Source of the DNA: Bathynomus jamesi
Taxonomy: Eukaryota > Arthropoda > Malacostraca > Isopoda > Cirolanidae
Length of the DNA stretch: 64,000 bases
Direction: 5' to 3'
Assembly (NCBI GenBank): GCA_023014485.1
Contig: JAJOZX010005629.1
Span: 104,501 to 168,500 of the forward strand
Shown: piece after piece, positions 1 through 11,058 of the stretch
How positions within the stretch are numbered: position 1 is the stretch's first letter
Layout: each line of letters begins with the position of its first letter
The notes under the pieces: model-generated
Databases searched by the model: none
What the model was told of the DNA's origin: nothing
The model's input: only the letters and a program-made list of their open reading frames with translations
Translations under genes and position numbers: made by a program

Positions 1-460
1 AATTTCCCGTCTCTCACTTTAACACGTCTCATTTGACAAATATCTGGTGTGATGGTGAGTCTCAAGTAGGCAATTTCTGTAAAGAGCTGCTTTTCGTTCA
101 GTCTGTACAGAGCATCCACGTTGTTTCCAAAACCGTCAATATTTTGCCAGCTTTTTTCTTTTTGAGCTCTTCTTTTTTTTAGTAGAGACAATTTCTCTGC
201 AGCATGCACATTAGCTAGAAAATCTTCCTCTAATTTATTCACTTTCTTGACTTTTCCTGAACCCCTGGCCCATTTCCAGGATGCCTTCCTATCCTCAAGA
301 GACTTTGATTTGAACAAAGTGTCTATCAGAATTCCGTTAGTCACAATAACATTTTTTCTCGAGTGCGTTTGAAGGGATGTACTACCGCCACTGGCCCTGA
401 TTCGTTTGTCAAGTTTAGAAAATTCTGATTCACATCCTAAATTTGTCAGAGGGGCATACA

Positions 461-662
461 TAGGCTGACCATATTTCCTTGAGACAAAAACGGGACATTG
501 GGATGGCAAAAAAGGGACGGGGTTATGTAATATTCTGTATTCATGAAAAAGTAAGTACATAAACCGGGACAAAATTGATATTTTTATTAAAACGACGGGA
601 CGGCCAGGAAATATAAAACAAACGGTACTGTCCCGTTCAAAACGGTACGTATGGTCAGCCTA
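461..662. mobile_element. 202-bp hAT-like MITE with 8-bp target duplication
   Basis: Perfect 13-bp terminal inverted repeats TAGGCTGACCATA (461-473 and complement at 650-662) are flanked by the direct repeat GGCATACA at 453-460 and 663-670. The interior contains repeated 'cgggac' words and no gene. An 8-bp duplication fits hAT elements. It interrupts the transposase-like pseudogene, whose frame resumes on both sides. Confidence 0.85.
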
Positions 663-729
663 GGCATACATCAAGTCTGGATTAGCGTCATCGTCTGATC
701 TTAAATAGTCCATACAAGACAGCTGATTA

Positions 730-1185
730 CACAGGTCAACAACAAAAAAAAATTTTTTTCGTTGCCAAGGAAATTCGTACGAATTTAGGGTATTTTGGGG
801 TTGCTGAATTCCAAAATGAAAGTAGTTTTTCCGATTTGGCTCTAGTTCTTGAGATAATGAATACCCTCAATTAATAGGAAACGTAACCATAACGCGTGCA
901 TATGGGAAACTACCAGAACATTCTAGATGGTGAGACCGAATAAAATGCCAGTATGTATTTCATGTGTTTACTTTTGTATGATTTGAGACAATTTCAATGC
1001 GATTTGTAAGTAGGTTCCGCCTGAACATTAAATTTTTTGCATTTCTACGTGTTTCAATGGGGTACCAATTATCTCATAAATTAGAGCCAATCTAGCAAAA
1101 CCGATGTCATATTCGGAATCAGCACCACAAAGTTACCCCAAAATCACTCTAATATGATTGGCAATAAAATGAGTGTTGACCAGTG
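730..1185. mobile_element. MITE related to the 32918-35350 transposon
   Basis: The ends are CACAGGTCAACAACA (730) and the complement of CACTGGTCAACACTC (1185), flanked by TTA on both sides. About 75 bp inside each end is a TGCTGATTCC/GCTGAATTCC word. The 2.4-kb element at 32918-35350 has the same terminal word CAC(A/T)GG(G/T)CAACA, the same inner word and a 3-bp duplication (TAA). I infer that this short element is mobilised by that family's transposase. Confidence 0.75.
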
Positions 1186-3332
1186 TTATTTACAGTATCA
1201 ATGACTTCCTCTAGAACTAGAGCTTCAAGTTTATCTTTACCAGATCTGGCTCGTTCCTTCCTTACACCCATCAAGTCATTCAATTCAACCATCTTACCTT
1301 CAAAGAAGCGTTTTACTCCACACCAAGTTCTTTCACTTTTCTCGTCACCCTTCTTTTCAATTCCAAGAAGCTCCATCACAGGGAAAATCATCACTTCACC
1401 CATCATTGCGTAAATTTGGGAACAACACATGAACCATTGACTTTGGATGAAAGTTGACACTGCGAGAAATAGCTTGTTACTGTTGACATCTACTACGGCA
1501 TCAAAGAAAGCAAAGCTTGGACGGAGTCTCGCCTCGCCAAATATTTTTTTGCTAACTCAGCGATTCTCCCAAACCGGTTTGCCACGAATCCTTTGAAGCC
1601 ATCACATTTGAGTCCATTATCCGCCATCCAAGATTTATAGTCATTATATAGGAATACCAAATGGGAGACGTGGCTGGGAGAGAGCAATTTAGCAAATGCA
1701 ATGAGTCCCAAAGTATGAATGGAAGAACCAGGAGAACAGAAAACTTTTTCTCCTGCCGTAAAAAGTAGATTATGTACGCTGATTTTTTGTTCCGTGTTTT
1801 TAAGCACTTTGTCTATAGCGTGATCTACTCCTAAAATGATATGGGCGCAGCACTTCAAGATCTTGTTTGATTCGATTCCAAGATGCTGTAAAAGTACTTC
1901 ACATTCACTAGCTCGATCAGACATCCAGAAGTCTATTTGAGATTTGAGTTCGTTAGTGGTAAAATTTTCTAGTATGACTAGATAACTCAATTTTAATTCG
2001 CAAGCTCTGGCCCCATCCTGTCCGGAATAACTGACTTTTCCAGGTATCCAGTTGTCAGCGACTTTTTCATGCCAGAAGGACCAGCGATGATGTGGTCAGC
2101 CTCTTCGTCGTACAGCCGGTGGCCGGCAGTCTTGGTCGTATCGTCAAGTCCAACACTCACAACGTTATCCTTTTTGGTGAGGATTTGTTGAGCGACATAC
2201 TCTAGATTCAAGTATGAAGCATCTTGCAAGTATTGCATTTTTGATCTGCGGCTCAGAAATAAATAAGTCAAATCTGAATACTGGTGATGGACTTGTAACT
2301 CTTCGTCTTCACTCTCCATCTCACCCCCACAATCTTTCTCATTATCATCTGCCTTTAGTTTCCAATCTTGATCAAAAACCATGTTAGCTCCTCTTACTAT
2401 CACTCACGAAAGCTCTTCAGGAGAAGTTTTTGTCTCGACAAGACACTGGACTATACACCGCATCAAGTTTTCGTTCAGACTTTTTATGCGAGTTCTGATT
2501 TTCACTGTTGGAAATGAAGCTTGTTGTTCTTTACTCTTCTCCTTGCTGAGGTCTTCTTCCGATGAGCGAAGTTTACGCTCAGTAGAAGGAACTGTCTTTG
2601 CCGTTGTTGGTTTTTCAGAACTCAGATCGTTTTCAAAATCGAATGAAGTTGCTAACATTTCAATAATTTCTGATCCCTCTAGCTCCCTTTGCTCTCTCAT
2701 GTTGCTTTCTGTTGCTTTTCGCTTTTTCTCGGCTGATCTTTCAAGAGTTTCTTTCCTCTTTTTCTGTCTCACCCAATCTTTTGGTACTGCATTTGTACAT
2801 CTGGCCTTATACGCACCAAAGTAATTATCCCAATAAAGTCTTATCCTCGTCACTCATTTTGACCCCAAATTCTTCTGCAAGTTCTGCTTCGTAATGATCC
2901 TCGTCACTTCTAATGTTGTAGGCGTTCTTAGTGAGCGATCATTAAAGCGGCTCGCTTTTTGGTACCATTCGACACTTTTAGGTTTTTGTTGGCAGCGTTG
3001 ATTCTTTCTCAGTTTGTTAAAATGTTCATAATCGTCTCTTATTTTTTTCGCCACTGTTTTTCCATGCTTGGGATAGAGTTTTATTAATCCAATCTCGTCT
3101 TAGTTCATTTGCAACTATCTTGCTGGCATCATCTCGAGTCATTGACCTTTTCTGTCCTTTTACTCCTTTTTTGCAAAGTGCAAGCATCCTACCAATCACA
3201 ACCGTCCCTGGTGGCAACTTTCCAGTCGGCTTAAATTCATCCACTCCTGTGTAGGTTTCCCCAAAAAGTTCTTTTCTGGCGGCACTGCCATCATTACCAA
3301 TCAGCAGTCACTAAGCATTAGGATCTGCAAGT

Positions 3333-3400
3333 ACAGTAAAACCCCATTAGTCGGCATATAACACCACCGAAATATGATAGGTAATACAAATTATAGTCAT
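3333..3400. repeat. Possible pogo/Tigger terminal sequence
   Basis: A TA dinucleotide is followed by CAGTAAAACCCCATTAGTCG, which resembles Tigger/pogo element ends. I find no matching opposite end, so this is at most a truncated element. Confidence 0.35.
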
Positions 3401-4526
3401 GCTAGATGTATCATATATGTTATTATTATTAAACTAGATTATATCAAATATTGTATTTCATATATTATTTACTATTATTATTAAAGCAACATATACAATT
3501 ATTTATTAAAGTAAATTAGCACAACATTGACAGTACTGTACAAAAAAACACAAAAGAGAAAGCAGCCAAATACCAGAACACCAGAACAAACCAAAACACT
3601 AAAGTAAGCCTAAATAAAACATCAATATTACGACATACTAGATACTTAACAACATTGAAGAATGAACATAACCATGATTAAAAATATAGCAAGCATTTAT
3701 CAACTAATTATTTTTTCTACCAGTTATAAAGGTTTGAAGGTGGGAGGCCTCATTCATCCTTTATGTTCGATATGGATCGGGCATTTTTTTCTAAATTTTC
3801 GACATCTATCTGCTTACCCACACTCCTAATGTCTCCCATTTGTTTATTTTCGAGTTCCGCGACCCTGAAAACATATGAAAAGACATATTACATGTGAAAG
3901 GTAGCTGTTTTTTTTATCATTAAAACAAAAAATCGATTTTTTTTGGCCGCCATTTTGAAAAAAACCCACTAAACAAAGTAAAAATTTCATTTTAAGTCCA
4001 AGAACTAGCCGGATTCGTATTCAGCAACCAAAATGGCCATAGAAACCATTCGTCCTAAAAAATGTTAGATTCCCCCACCCCTACTTATATACTAACTTCA
4101 TAATGTTTGCGGATGATACAAATGAGCCTTTTTCTTACAAACACGTTAATTCAGCTAAGAATATATATTATGTAACTCAGAATTTATCAATGTAATGAAA
4201 TGTTGCCCACTAATAATAAAGATTAATTTCTGTGAAAGCCATGTCGTGGCGCATGAGTCGAGTTTATATGAGTGGTTCACACTCAGAAATTATTAGGCAA
4301 TATGTGTCTGTATTGTTCATCAACGTCATAACTTGTCTCTCGATCCGCACTAGCAAATATAGTTAGATTGGGGAAAAGGCGATTCCAATATCACGGGATG
4401 ACATTCAATTCACAAATATTTCTTGGGAAATCCCTTAATAATTATTTTACTTATTGAATAACTTATGGATCCTAGGGTCTTTGTTGGTCTGAAACATTAT
4501 AACATTATAACATATATATATATATA
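3401..4526. other. A+T-rich spacer without a recognisable gene
   Basis: Long A/T runs and scattered stops in all frames. A stretch near 3925-4040 ('ggattcgtattcagcaacc') is vaguely like the subterminal word of the CACTG-type elements but lacks their ends. Nothing else is supported. Confidence 0.5.
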
Positions 4527-5431
4527 CAGGGCGTCCCAAAAAAATGTATACACACTTTAAATAATTATAAAGGCAGTGTTTATTAAAATACATTTCATTT
4601 TCAGAATGTAATAGAATCTACAGACATTATTTAATTGTTTTGTCAACGCCTGTTTTCAAACTGACGTCCGTTCTGGTCCAGGCACTGCTGATAACGCGAA
4701 GCAATGGAATCGCAAACATCACGAAACATTTCGTTTGGTATTTGTGTGCATTCTCGTTCAATGGCTGCTCTCAATTCAGCGACTGTTGCAGGTTTTATAG
4801 CGTAGACTTTGTCTTTTAAGTATCCCCATAAAAAAAAGTCTAGTGGTGTGAGGTCTGGTGAACGCGGAGGGTATTCTACGAAACCCCTTCGTCCAATCCA
4901 CATCCACATCGTGCCAAGTACCACTCGCAATACTGCACTCTTCGGTCCGGATCATCTTCATTAATAGCATGGACTAATCTTGGAATGTAACTTTTCCATT
5001 GACAGCGCTTCAAAATGTGTTGGACAGACGATTCTGAAATTCCTACCTCACGACTCGCTTGCCGCACAGATTTTCTTGGACTTTGGTGATACGTTTCCAG
5101 TACTCTTTCTTGCTTTGTGGGGCTTGTCGATTTCCGTGGTCTTCCGGAACGCTTCTTGTGGACATTCTGAACAGTTCCATCGGCTTCAAACTTATCTCTA
5201 ATTCGAGTGATGGTAAGTCGCGTTGGTGGATCTGTTTGAAACTCCCTCCTAAACTGTCTTTGCACTTCAACTGCGTTTTCACACTTCCAGTAGCATTTTA
5301 GAATGAATTTCCTTTGTTCAAAGCTTAGTCTGACTGCCATTATTAATTCTAATGGGTTTAACTTGGAAAGAAGAAACATCAATTGAGCTATCAGCTGTTA
5401 AAGTGTGTATACATTTTTTTGGGACGCCCTG
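4527..5431 (-). mobile_element. Mariner (rosa/DD41D-like) element with internally deleted transposase
   Basis: Near-perfect terminal inverted repeats begin CAGGGCGTCCCAAAAAAATG at 4527 and end in the complement at 5431, between TA dinucleotides. The transposase lies on the minus strand. 5382-4900 gives a paired helix-turn-helix N-terminus ([19 protein letters not shown] hook, [20 protein letters not shown]). The frame at 4930-4643 gives the C-terminal catalytic end (PPRSPDLTPLDFFLWGYLKD). The DNA between them is deleted, removing the first two catalytic aspartates and shifting frame, so the element cannot encode an active enzyme. The C-terminal spacing resembles the DD41D element at 6652-7450. 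Confidence 0.9.
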
Positions 5432-5463
<32 letters not shown>

Positions 5464-5474
5464 ATATATATATA

Positions 5475-6106
5475 CAGCGTGTCCCAAAGAAATGTATACC
5501 CACTTTGTTCGATAATACCAGCTATGAGGATAATAAATATATTACTTTTTATATGTTTTTTAATAAAGAATTTTCTCCTGAATCTAAATATGTAATTATT
5601 TTTATTAAAAAAATTGAAGAACAAAAAAGTTACAGATGTTTAAATTATAATTATTATTTTCGAGACTTCATGTGCGATATTTTCTAATATTTTAACCGAC
5701 TGTTTTGAGATACTTATGTTTAGTGTTGATATTGAAGCATAAATGTTGTAATTATTAGTTAATTCAAAAAAATTTACAAATTCCATGGTTAAATGACACT
5801 TTATCTAAGATGTTCGACGTCTTCCAGAACGTTGTTTTTGTAAGTTTTGCACAGTGCCGTCTGTTTCAAGCTTATCTCGTATACGTGCAAAAATATTAGA
5901 AAATATCGCACATGAAGTCTCGAAAATAATAATTATAATTTAAACATCTGTAACCTTTTTGTTTTTCATTTTTTAATAAAAATAATTACATATTTAGATT
6001 CAGGAGAAAATTCTTTATTAAAAAACATATAAAAAGTAATATATTTATTATCCTCATAGCTGGTATTATCGAACAAAGTGGTTATACATTTCTTTGGGAC
6101 ACGCTC
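5475..6106. mobile_element. Foldback-type mariner derivative with about 210-bp inverted repeats
   Basis: The left arm 5475-5690 (starting CAGCGTGTCCCAAAGAAATG) is nearly the exact complement of 5895-6106. The ends are related to those of the 4527-5431 mariner. The roughly 200-bp centre keeps a minus-strand remnant of the transposase hook region (DKLETDGTVQNLQKQRSG, near 5890-5815), like that of the neighbour. It is non-autonomous. The long arms could form a cruciform or a hairpin RNA. Confidence 0.85.
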
Positions 6107-6164
6107 TATATTAAGAGTAACTTAAACAAAGTACTTACTTCAATAAGTTATTTTGTTAAAATTA

Positions 6165-6183
6165 TTGTAACAACGAAATTGCA

Positions 6184-6221
<38 letters not shown>

Positions 6222-6518
6222 CTATCATTGAAGAAACTTCATAGGATATTTTGTGCCTTGAAGTCAGATCAGATAGTTGCCTATTTTTTAACGAAATAAT
6301 GTACTTATATTTTTTTATTTTGCATTGAAACTCCTCTTTGTAAGTAATATATTTTTGTCTAACTTTTTAAATATAAACTCAGAGCCAGAGTGTGTTGTGG
6401 CGTTATAGGTTTTGAGCAGTTTAAAACAGGATATGGGCGTGGGTCGATACGATACTTTGTTGGATGCAGCGTGGTGAGGAGTGTTGTATGGCTTCCACTA
6501 GAAGTTTTTATATATTTA
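6165..6518. other. Microsatellite and A+T-rich spacer
   Basis: A (TA)n run at about 6190-6220, then unique A/T-rich sequence. No supported gene. Confidence 0.5.
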
Positions 6519-6591
6519 CAGCGTGGGTCAATAAAATGTTACCATTTGACATGTCTACGAACGTTGACAGAAAAGTGGTAACATTTTATTG

Positions 6592-6595
<4 letters not shown>
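6519..6595. mobile_element. 77-bp hairpin MITE
   Basis: Inverted ends of about 20 bp (GTGGGTCAATAAAATGTTAC and its complement) lie between TA dinucleotides. A fragment of the same family lies at 8869-8905. It is too short to code. Confidence 0.75.
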
Positions 6596-6651
<56 letters not shown>

Positions 6652-6654
<3 letters not shown>

Positions 6655-7450
6655 GGTGTCCCATAAGTCCGGCATCATAGGAAAAATAATAAAAAAAGGC
6701 AAAACAAAAGCTTTTATTTACAGAACGTGCTCAATATGTCCACCATTGTTTTCAATACACAAATTCAGACATGAGACCCAGTCAGCAAGCACACGGTGAA
6801 TGATGTCAGGAGTAATGGTGTTACATGCCCCAGTAATGCGCTGTCGCAAATGTTCAACACTCCTAATTTTCTTTGCGTATACCAGCGCTTTCAAGTGGCC
6901 CCAGAGATAAAAATCTAGTGGCGTGAGATCCGGGCTTCTAGCTGGCCATTCCACAGGCCCTCGACGTTCTATCCAATGACCAGGGAATTGTTGGTACAGG
7001 TATTCCCTTACTTGGGTGCTGTAATGTGCAGGAGTGCCGTCTTGCTGGAACCATGTTGGGAAATTTCCTTCTTCGTTCAAGACACTGGGAAATGCTTCTT
7101 CCTTGAGCATACGTAGGTAGGTGCCTCCAGTGACATGTTCATCGAAAAAGAGGGGGGCCTATGATGCGATCATTCCAAATGCCACACCATACCATCACCC
7201 GAGATGCACCTTGTTCCTTTGAAGAGGTATACCAGTGAGGGTTGTTTTGAGACCAGTAGCGTGTGTTCTGTCGATTTACCTCACCATTTCCATAAAAAAC
7301 AGCCTCGTCACTGAACAGAATGGTTGACGGGAAATTGGCATCCCGAGCATAGACATTATGGCCTGTAAAAAGAGAAAAATATGAATTATGGTTTGTAGAA
7401 ATAGAAAAATATGAATTTCTCCTATGATGCCGGACTTATGGGACACCCTG
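6652..7450 (-). mobile_element. Mariner of the DD41D (rosa-like) type, N-terminus deleted
   Basis: The terminal repeats CAGGGTGTCCCATAAGTCCG and complement lie at 6652 and 7450, inside (TA)n. Minus-strand transposase: first aspartate in ILFSDEAVF (about 7325), second in WFQQDGTPAHY (about 7050), third in SPDLTPLDFYLWG (about 6920). There are 41 residues between the second and third, which defines DD41D. A run of seven G near 7153 shifts the frame, and the DNA-binding N-terminus is missing upstream of about 7365. Defective but clearly classifiable. Confidence 0.9.
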
Positions 7451-7477
7451 TGTATATATATATATATATATATATAT

Positions 7478-8371
7478 CAGGGGTGACGCCAGACTTTTCA
7501 CATAGGTCAGGCACAAGCATTATGGGCTTGATATGACTTCGATAGAATTCATATTAATGAATATGTAAATTTTGTTTTTTAAATAATTTTGCTTTTGTTT
7601 TAAAAAATGACTTAAAGCCTACTAAATCAATAAATTGTTTAATATTTATAATAACTTGTATTTTATTATGTCCTTAGAGAATGTCTTCATCATATTTAAT
7701 CTACCATGAGTCATTTATACATAAACTCCAACCTCCTCACACACACACAAAAAGCACAAAAGAAAAAAAATTGAAATGCATTGAAACGAATACGACTCGG
7801 TCCCTGAGGTAACTGACAATGAGGAAAGCCGTGCGCAATTCATAGTTGCCACATATCTCTATTTTCACTCAAACAGCTTTCTGAGGATGAGATTTGGCAT
7901 CCAGCGTAATGTTAAGCACTTAGAAATATGCCTGATTTGTAAACTGAAAAACTCGCTGTTCTCTTCTTTGAAAAAATAGATTGACAAAATTATATACTTA
8001 TCTGATTGTTTTGACAGATGCAAACTAATGTCGATTTTAAATTCCATTAAATTTCGTAAAAGTTTCATTTTTTCATAAGTGTGATGCAAGGCATCGGAAA
8101 TGATGCCTGACCTGGTTTTGTGGCTTAATGCGCTCAGTCGCTGAGGCGTCATAAAACAAGTCTGACTTTGCCCAAAGAAGCGGCGCATGGAGAGAAGGAA
8201 AAAAATGCGGCATTCTAAAATTTATATTGCTCTAATAAAGTGACCATAATAAATAGATCTTTGAAATACACAAATTTAAATTTTACATGATGACCAAGAA
8301 ATTAAATTTATTTTTCTTTTAAAGTTAGGTCAGGCTGAGCCTGACCTGCCTGACCCCCGCCGTCGCCTCTG
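7478..8371. mobile_element. Non-autonomous hAT-like element
   Basis: The ends CAGGGGTGACGCC and the complement of CAGAGGCGACGGC have the form usual for hAT elements. They sit between (TA)n tracts, so an ATATATAT duplication cannot be proved. A minus-strand 107-codon frame (8188-7865) contains RLSALSHKTRS, weakly like a hAT C-terminus (RLSALA...). I do not regard it as functional. Confidence 0.7.
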
Positions 8372-8394
8372 ATATATATATATATATATATATA

Positions 8395-8851
8395 TCCGCG
8401 GATGTGGATGCAGATGCGGATATTTAGTTAATCTATCAATATAATATAGAATTATGAATATATGACATAATTTTTAAAATTTCGTGATATTACTATCATG
8501 GCAGGCAATGCATAAGAATTAAAATTAATATTGATGTTTTCATTATGATAAAAATAATAACTTTCTCAAGAATTTCAGCCACAGAAAATTCAATGAAACA
8601 AGTTTCATTCAATTTTCTGTGTTACCAGGTATTTATATTTTGAGGTGTATATATTTGTTTGTTCATTAATATATAATTAATACTTTACATGAAATGTGCA
8701 TGACTGGGCCTTATAAGCTACTTTATAAGCTAATTTAATTGTAAATTGCATAATTTATTAGAGGTAATATCCGCATAACATCCGCATAACATCCGCAGCC
8801 AGAAATGCGGATGCGGATGTTAAAAATGATGCGGATATCCGGTCCACCACT
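8395..8851. mobile_element. hAT-like element with GGATATCCGCAT ends
   Basis: The right end is the complement of TAGTGGTGGACCGGATATCC. Both ends are rich in the repeated word ATGCGGAT (8395-8423, 8780-8835). The pattern is that of hAT elements beginning CAGTGGTGGxCCGGATA. The left end is truncated into (TA)n. A short inverted pair 'aaaattcaatgaaac' lies near 8590-8620. No coding capacity. Confidence 0.55.
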
Positions 8852-8868
8852 AATATATATATATATAT

Positions 8869-8905
8869 AGTGGGTCAATAAAATGTTACCACTTTTCTGT
8901 GGTAT
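8869..8905. repeat. Fragment of the 6519-6595 hairpin MITE family
   Basis: GTGGGTCAATAAAATGTTAC occurs here next to (TA)n. The other end is missing. Confidence 0.65.
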
Positions 8906-10046
8906 ATACAGCCAGACAGGCAAACAGACAGTCCTGTGTCTCCAACTTATGCTTAATATAATTTACGTAAGAGAGAAAAAGGTCGTTTAAGATAATTTTC
9001 AGGGATTCATTTATATGAAATACATAGTTCGATCAGAAAAACATTCTTTAATAAAGACATATTTTAAAATACTGTATTCAGTTGTATGTGAAATCGAATC
9101 ATATCCCCCGATCTAATTCCTGTCATTCGTCCAGCCTCTGCTTCACTCAACATCCATCCATTCGACATTCGAATCGTTACTTCCATTCAACAAGAATTTC
9201 ATTATTCATTCCGGCTCATAAGCTCTCCCGTTTTCATAGCCTGTCTTCATCATCGAAACCCAGGCCTGTAAACCTCACATAGACCAACAGCTCATTTGGT
9301 CTAAAGAGTTGTATTTCGTCGTGCTAAACTATTTTGCTTAGCTTACAAAGTCAACATACTCTCAGCCTAACCGAATAGGCTCTCTGAAGTGTTTTCGTGC
9401 AATAGAATCGAACTCATCATTACGACCGAAAGTTGGTTTACTTATTGTTGTTTGCACAATTTCCGTATATATAATTGTTAATCACTGTAAACAAATAATT
9501 AATTTATTTTTCCAATTAAACGAAAACTGCAGTCATTTCTGTCTTCTTTATTACAGTAAATATTGTTTATTTGGTTGAAAGACCAAATTGGTAACCACGT
9601 AAATATTTCATTTTAAGAAAATATTTAATTTTAAGAAAAAATTACAGCAAATATGAGAATATTGTGTCATAATGTTGCGGAAATACGACTTCCTTCTTAT
9701 GTTTAATTTATGTGTATAGGGAACAAGAGGCCGCATCAAAAATGTTCGAGAGAACATTAGCATAATTGTGGAAATACCATTTTCCTTCCATAAGTCCTAC
9801 CTTTCAAAAGATGAAACTATTTTAAATATCTCATTAAAATTTTGCAGACTCCTGAAGAACCATTTTAGTTCCACTGCAAATATTTTAATTCATGTAGAAA
9901 ACATTATAAAGAAAAACAAAATTAGGATACGGTACAGTATTTAAACATTCATTTCGTCTTATTTTGATTACTACTCTTTCTCTTTGAAAACAGCGTAGAT
10001 GAATTAACCTGGAAATGTCTGTATATTTCCTCCTGTTCCTTAAATA
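8906..10046. other. Unannotated A+T-rich interval
   Basis: Only short open frames, for example 9082-9282, with no recognisable motif and ordinary base composition. I see no supportable gene or element end. Confidence 0.5.
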
Positions 10047-10600
10047 CGAGAGTGGGCTGAAAAGTAATGCCTCCGCTTAAATAAATTTTAAACGGGTTGA
10101 AGGATTTTATCGAAAGAAAAACAGATATGTACCTTAGAGTTTATTCTTCAAAACGATACATTTACTTTTGTAGAAAATAACTCTCTACCTCTATATACAC
10201 GGTGAACCAAAAGTAGGTGGACAGTAGGTTGAATACGGTTTGTGTTATATTATATTATAACTATGGTGTTCATTATAACTATGGTGTTTGTGTTTTATTA
10301 TATTAAATATTATAACTAAATTTATTTAAATTTTATTTTGTATTATAGTATACAAAAAAATTAAATATGTATTCTCAAAATAAACGTTATCATTTACTGT
10401 CCACCTACATTTGGTTCACCCTATATTTACGCCAACGCTAAATGATTTTTTGAAATCCATCCTGGTAAAACTCGGAGCTTTGACTACGAAACCAAAATTT
10501 CACAGTGGCCTTAACTTCTTTGTCAGACTCGTAGCGATTTCCACGGAGATGTTCTTTAAGTTTAGGAAAGAGGTGAAAATCGCATAGTGCGATTAACTTG
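10047..10600 (-). mobile_element. Mariner remnant with nested MITE
   Basis: A mariner-type end 'gagtgggctgaaaagtaatg' lies at about 10049. Minus-strand 10600-10440 translates to a mariner C-terminus (HLRGNRYESDKEVKATVKFW, then FYQDGFQKI), which family members show downstream of the last catalytic residue. The catalytic core is missing. A separate TIR element (10197-10422) sits between end and coding remnant. Confidence 0.75.
10197..10422. mobile_element. 226-bp mariner-type MITE
   Basis: The inverted ends GGTGAACCAAAAGTAGGTGG (left, from 10201) and GGTGAACCAAATGTAGGTGG (complement of right) extend about 30 bp and are flanked by TA. Interior A/T-rich, non-coding. Confidence 0.85.
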
Positions 10601-10743
10601 GCGTAGTTAATTTAATTTTATATGCAAACAACTCGCTATAACATTTTGATCACTTAGATTACTAATTTACCTTTCATTGGCAGTTGCTATAACAATATAT
10701 TGTTTTTTTTTTTAAATTAGAAAATATATGATGCTATAAAGCG

Positions 10744-10769
10744 TATATAGTTTTTTTGGGGACACCCTG
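10744..10769. repeat. Isolated mariner terminal repeat
   Basis: The complement reads CAGGGTGTCCCCAAAAAAAC, abutting (TA)n. It is a right end without a partner in view. Confidence 0.6.
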
Positions 10770-10969
10770 TATATATATATATATTAATAACTTTTGTAGT
10801 GCTGTTAATTTTTACTTAGAATAATTAAATATAATAATATCGTTTATATATACTTTGAATAATAAAACACAACTACATCATTCTGTTTATTTAGTCATAA
10901 AACGTGTTATTTAGCATGGAATCAATTATTTAACATACACTTGTTCAGCTCGAGGATAATATAGGAAAT

Positions 10970-11058
10970 AAATATACAATAAAAAATAATAATAGGAGAA
11001 GAAATCTATATACACCAAAAAATACACACTTTAAGCGAGGAATATACTGTATATACAT
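10970..11058. repeat. Left part of a 65-80-bp minisatellite
   Basis: The unit contains 'aaataataatag', 'gaaatctatatacac' and 'ttaagcgaggaatata'. The same unit recurs at 14234-14500 on the far side of the transposon at 11059-14233, showing that the transposon split the array. Confidence 0.8.

Larger units (their letters stand above)
1..3244 (-). pseudogene. Broken DDE-type transposase-like gene, 5' end near 3244, 3' end off the window
   Basis: Minus-strand reading pieces at 3244-3026, 3054-2854, 2853-2404, 2403-1993, 1990-1493, 1460-1186, 729-663 and 460-1 belong to one protein of a kind I recall as widespread 'uncharacterized' protein in arthropod genomes. The pieces are separated by frameshifts, a stop and two insertions. 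Visible: a basic Glu/Lys/Arg-rich middle, a Lys-Ser-Gln patch, VGLDDTTKTAG near 2140 (candidate first Asp), then WMSDRASE near 1915 (candidate second Asp) followed about 25 residues on by CCAH (near 1850). A D...D...CxxH order is the hAT-type RNase H pattern, so I infer a transposase, not a host enzyme. The 460-1 part reads as its C-terminal region (APLTNLGCESEF). The exact superfamily is uncertain. Confidence 0.6.

Noticed and set aside
3925..4050. Additional CACTG-type MITE
   Set aside because: Only one inner word resembles the family; terminal repeats and duplication are absent.
9082..9282. 66-codon plus-strand frame
   Set aside because: Ser/His-rich by composition only, without start context, splice sites or homology that I recognise.
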